From the NCBI GenBank assembly GCA_003427395.1, contig BFEA01000435.1:724574-765768 (forward strand): a DNA stretch of 41,195 nt. Reading direction: 5' to 3'. A program made the position numbers and the translations under genes. The notes under the pieces were generated by a model that was given only the letters and a program-made list of their open reading frames with translations, searched no databases and was not told where the DNA came from. Position 1 is the stretch's first letter; each line of letters begins with the position of its first letter. The DNA is from Chara braunii (lineage: Eukaryota; Streptophyta; Charophyceae; Charales; Characeae). Positions 38,101 to 41,195 of this stretch are shown in pieces.

Positions 38101-40593
38101 TCGGCACAGGCCGACTGTTCGCATCCCTTTTTTCAGCCCTCCTGTTTGAGTGCCGCCCTCCTCGTGCAGACCGTTATCACGAACCGATTTTGGTGTCTAC
38201 CTTTTCCCTCCTTTATGTTGTTTCTTGTTCATTTCATTAGGCCGCCATGGCCCTAAAGTTGTGACCACACTAGTGGCGAGCACCCCCTCCCCCTTCGTTT
38301 TCTAAACCTGCCCATTCAAAATTAAGGCAACCATCGCGTGCCAAGTGGTCGGCCACTCAACGTTGCCCCCGGAGATCCCCCGCCGAAGCCCACGACAGCG
38401 TGGCCGACAACCTTCTCCGCCCCCCATCCGTGCCGCCAATGTCTATCCAACCGCTTCCTCACATTTCTCTCCGATCCCTCTCCACTTCCATCAGCCAATC
38501 CTGTTTCCCCGCGGCACCCTCGTCGGATCATACGACATTCGAAGTTTCTTCCTTCCGGATCCCGCCCATCTCCGTATTCCTCCTCGTGCCGGCATTGTCC
38601 GCCCTAGTTTGATCCGTAGGCCCGGCCGGCCATGCTCTTGTGGACCGACCTTCGCATGGGAGAACCGATCCCCCCTTGTTTCTAGCCGAGAGCCCCTCCC
38701 CCCCCTCGTTGACTCGCAAGTCGGGCGCGGCTCTTCCTCTTCAGCTCCTTAGCCTCAACCGACTCGTCATCTTCGTTCCCTCCCCATTATTTTCACAAGC
38801 TCTTTTGTAGCTCGGGCCCCCGATCGATTCCAGAGAATTTTCCGACAGGCCCCCACGCCCTTCCTTGGCGCTTGGTTTACCTCTTCCTTCGTGGCGGCCC
38901 CCCTTTCCCCGGTGCACCAACTCCTCCCAGGACTCGTAGCCATCGCCATGTGGCCGCCCCCTCGCATTGTCGTAGGCGCTTTGTGGTGTGGTCGTAGTAT
39001 CCGAATCGCGCCGGCCGTCGCGGCGTCTCACCCGATCCCCCAGTACCGCAAACCAGGCTAGGTACTAGCAGACCCCGCCACGTTCATCCGCGGTAGTCCG
39101 GTGGTTATTCACAACCAAGGTCCCGGACCTTCACCGACCACCCGTTTTGATCTGATCAAGGCCCATTCCGATGCACACCGTCCGCCCTATATTTCTTTTG
39201 ATTTTGACCCCAAAAGCTCCAATCTTTTATGGTCCGCCCGTGCCCGCTCGCGACCAAGGCATGGATCGTCACTCCAGCCAATCGAAAGGTTAGTATGAAG
39301 GCCCCGATGCCCGAGGTCATCCAAAAACACCATGTCCACACGCACGCATATGTCAAAACCAAGCAAAACCCGCAAAAAAAAAAGAAAAGAAATGTTTCTT
39401 TTTCCAAAAAAAAAACCCTCGGCTGTCAGACAGCCGCCCGACAGCGGCTGTCGGAGGTCCATCAAACGAACACACCAACCAATACCCCCCACCCCCCAAG
39501 ATATGTGCGCTATGGTTGTTGGGGGTGGTGGCGGGGTTCTTTAAAGCAGAATTAACCATTGAAAAAAGCACGGGCTTTCGATTACAAAATCCAACACAAA
39601 TATCTGAAGGTTCCTTTTCTATAGATGCAATTTTCATGGGGGGGGAGGGGGGGAGGTGAGTTTCGTGCCATCGCACTTTCGTGATGCGCGCGTATTTCCG
39701 TCGGGGGATGTGGATGGCGGCTGTTTAGGGGGTTGCCTTCCGAGGCGGGGGGTCCTTCGCCGGTAAAATTGACGAAGGGTGGTGAGAAGATGGGTGGCGA
39801 GGTCACTAGCCAGCGGAGTGTACCCCATGACCTTTGGCCTTTCGTTTCTCGGCCCACGACGAGCCCCACGACAGCACCGTTTCAACGAGAGGGCAATGGA
39901 GTTTTCGTTCAACAGTTGTGTGAACTGCTCGCTCGTCGCCGTGCACGAAGCACGACTGTGTGTTTATAAGGATGCGATCGTCCTTGCCAAATGCACGACT
40001 GACCTCAGAACGCGTGCACCATGGTACACATGTCTGCCTTCTCGCTGTCTCGCCTTCACCTGCTCCTGTGTCATCTCCCAGCTTCTTCATCTCTGCGGCA
40101 CGAACGTTGTCGCACGCTGCGCTCCGCCGTCGTCGACGATCCACGCCTTCCGGCGGGTTCGCTGTCACAGTGACGTGCGCACGCCACGAAGGCCAGTTTG
40201 CGCCATATTTTCTAGCAGTGTTAGACGTTGTCGACGTCTTTCTCTCCGCCTCCATCGCCTTTCTCGCCGTCGTCGCCACCCTCGCCGTCGTCGCCACTAT
40301 TGCGGTCGTGCCCTCCCCTCGTCCACGGGGCAATTCACCATCGTCGTTGAGCACACACCGGCGCGCGACATTAGAACTTCATCGCGGCGTTGTTCCACCG
40401 TGGGGTACGCACATGTGATCAATCGTCGTCGCCACCATCGTCACGTTCGCCGTCTTTCCCGCCTTCAACGTCGTCGTCCTCGACGGTCATCGCAGCAGAG
40501 ACAACGATCCGATCTGCACGACACGTTTGGCCATCGACGCGGAGATCTTCAGTCGGTGGGGAGGTCAATCTTGAAGCGGGTCTGTCGCGCGTC
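38101..40593. other. GC-rich region without convincing genes
   Basis: Overlapping frames exist on both strands but none has recognisable domains; they follow from GC-rich, stop-poor sequence. Local features: palindromic CGGCTGTCAGACAGCCG and CGACAGCGGCTGTCG (about 39420-39450), a G-rich run (about 39639-39656) and an 18-bp direct repeat CTCGCCGTCGTCGCCAC (about 40262-40297). It probably holds the upstream region of the gene starting at 40594. Confidence 0.4.
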
Positions 40594-41195
40594 ATGTCGT
40601 CCCGCGGTTCTGGACGCGGCAAATCCGCCGGGAAACTTGCAGTTGACGCGGCTCTCCGGGAGAAAAAGGGCCGCCACGTCGTCAAGAAGCTGAAGAATGT
40701 CGTCCAAGGCGGCTCCTCACTTGCGAGAAACGTGGACGATGAAGAGTGGGTGGCGTCGCAGGCAGAAACCGACTTCGAGGAAAAGGAGGAAGTGTCGTTG
40801 ACGTGGAAGTCGTCGAGGAGGGGAGGTGGAGCCCTCCTGATCGACGACGTTGGCGAAAGACGAGGCGGAGGAGGCGGCGCAGTAATGGAAGATGTGATCG
40901 ACGTCGACGCCGCTGCGGCATCCAGGCGAGGTGGGGGAACTGTTGTCGCAAGCAACATCGCGCGCCAGTGCCAAGTGTGAACGAAGCCCCGGGCGCGCAA
41001 GAGGTTGTCGTCTGCGCGCGAACACCAAGAACCCCGCGGGCGACAACGGGCACAAACGTTGGCGCGAACGCGCAAGCCGTCGCTCAGGGGAACAACAACC
41101 GCTCTTCTGCGCAGGACCTGCGCGGGGCTGCATTAGGGGGGGCTGCGCACGCGGGGGAAGGGGCGAGGGCAGGCGGGGCCGCAACGGCGGGGGCC
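40594..41195 (+). CDS. Partial low-complexity protein gene, one frameshift, runs off the window
   Basis: The likely start is ATG at 40594 (MSSRGSGRGKSAGKLAVDAA). The first part is basic (REKKGRHVVKKLKNVVQGG), then acidic (DDEEWVASQAETDFEEKEEV), then RRGGG motifs and EDVIDVDAAAA. That frame stops at 40978-40980. The next frame is open from before this stop to the window end (APGAQEVVV, AQAVAQGNNNRSSAQDLRGA, Gly/Ala-rich), so a one-base frameshift near 40950-40960, or an unseen intron, separates two halves of one protein. No enzyme domain is visible. The composition suggests a disordered nuclear or transposon-associated protein; function unknown. Confidence 0.5.

Noticed and set aside
39806-40354. 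182-codon minus-strand frame and the overlapping 304-codon plus frame
   Set aside because: GC-rich, stop-poor sequence gives open frames on both strands; neither shows domains or paralogues.

Overview
This is a nuclear segment from a eukaryote of the green-plant lineage and it is made almost entirely of repeats. The evidence: two Ty3/gypsy chromovirus-type LTR elements primed by initiator-tRNA-Met-like sites (TGGTATCGGAG), plant-type telo-box motifs (TTAGGG/TTTAGGG), a DIRS-like retroelement with a candidate GT-AG intron, a degenerate U6 snRNA copy, and long CT/CA/GAA microsatellites. A streptophyte alga such as Chara would fit, but that is an inference from general character, not something the sequence proves.

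Layout. Positions 1-19261 hold a minus-strand Ty3/gypsy element (element H). Its 3' LTR is cut by the left window edge (1-918). Its 5' LTR is at 18048-19261 and contains a 170-base N gap. A second, plus-strand chromovirus (element N, 5862-16047) sits inside its gag gene. Element N has 311-bp LTRs on both sides, a perfect 5-bp target-site duplication (GCGAC) and a chromodomain after its integrase. Both elements are dead copies, and many of their in-frame stops are TAG where Gln is expected. The leader of element N carries a run of perfect RNA hairpins.

Positions 19262-24370 hold gene-free repeats: fold-back elements, a TTAA-flanked inverted-repeat element, tandem duplications, a U6 pseudogene, tRNA-like copies and microsatellites. 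A degraded DIRS-like retroelement lies on the minus strand at about 24824-27839. It has ORF1 with a candidate intron, then an overlapping ORF2 with RT and RNase H; no tyrosine recombinase could be recognised. Positions 27840-29703 are gene-poor with long poly-T tracts.

The most unusual part is 29704-33245 on the minus strand. Six short intronless ORFs are packed head to tail, with ATGA-type stop/start overlaps or gaps of a few bases. They belong to two paralogous families (two copies, then four) that I cannot match to any known protein. This looks like a polycistronic, virus-like or horizontally acquired module, not ordinary nuclear genes. A possible seventh ORF lies upstream (33848-34234).

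From 34240 to 40590 there are microsatellites, divergent tandem repeats and GC-rich sequence without convincing genes. A partial low-complexity protein gene, with one frameshift, runs off the right edge (40594-41195).
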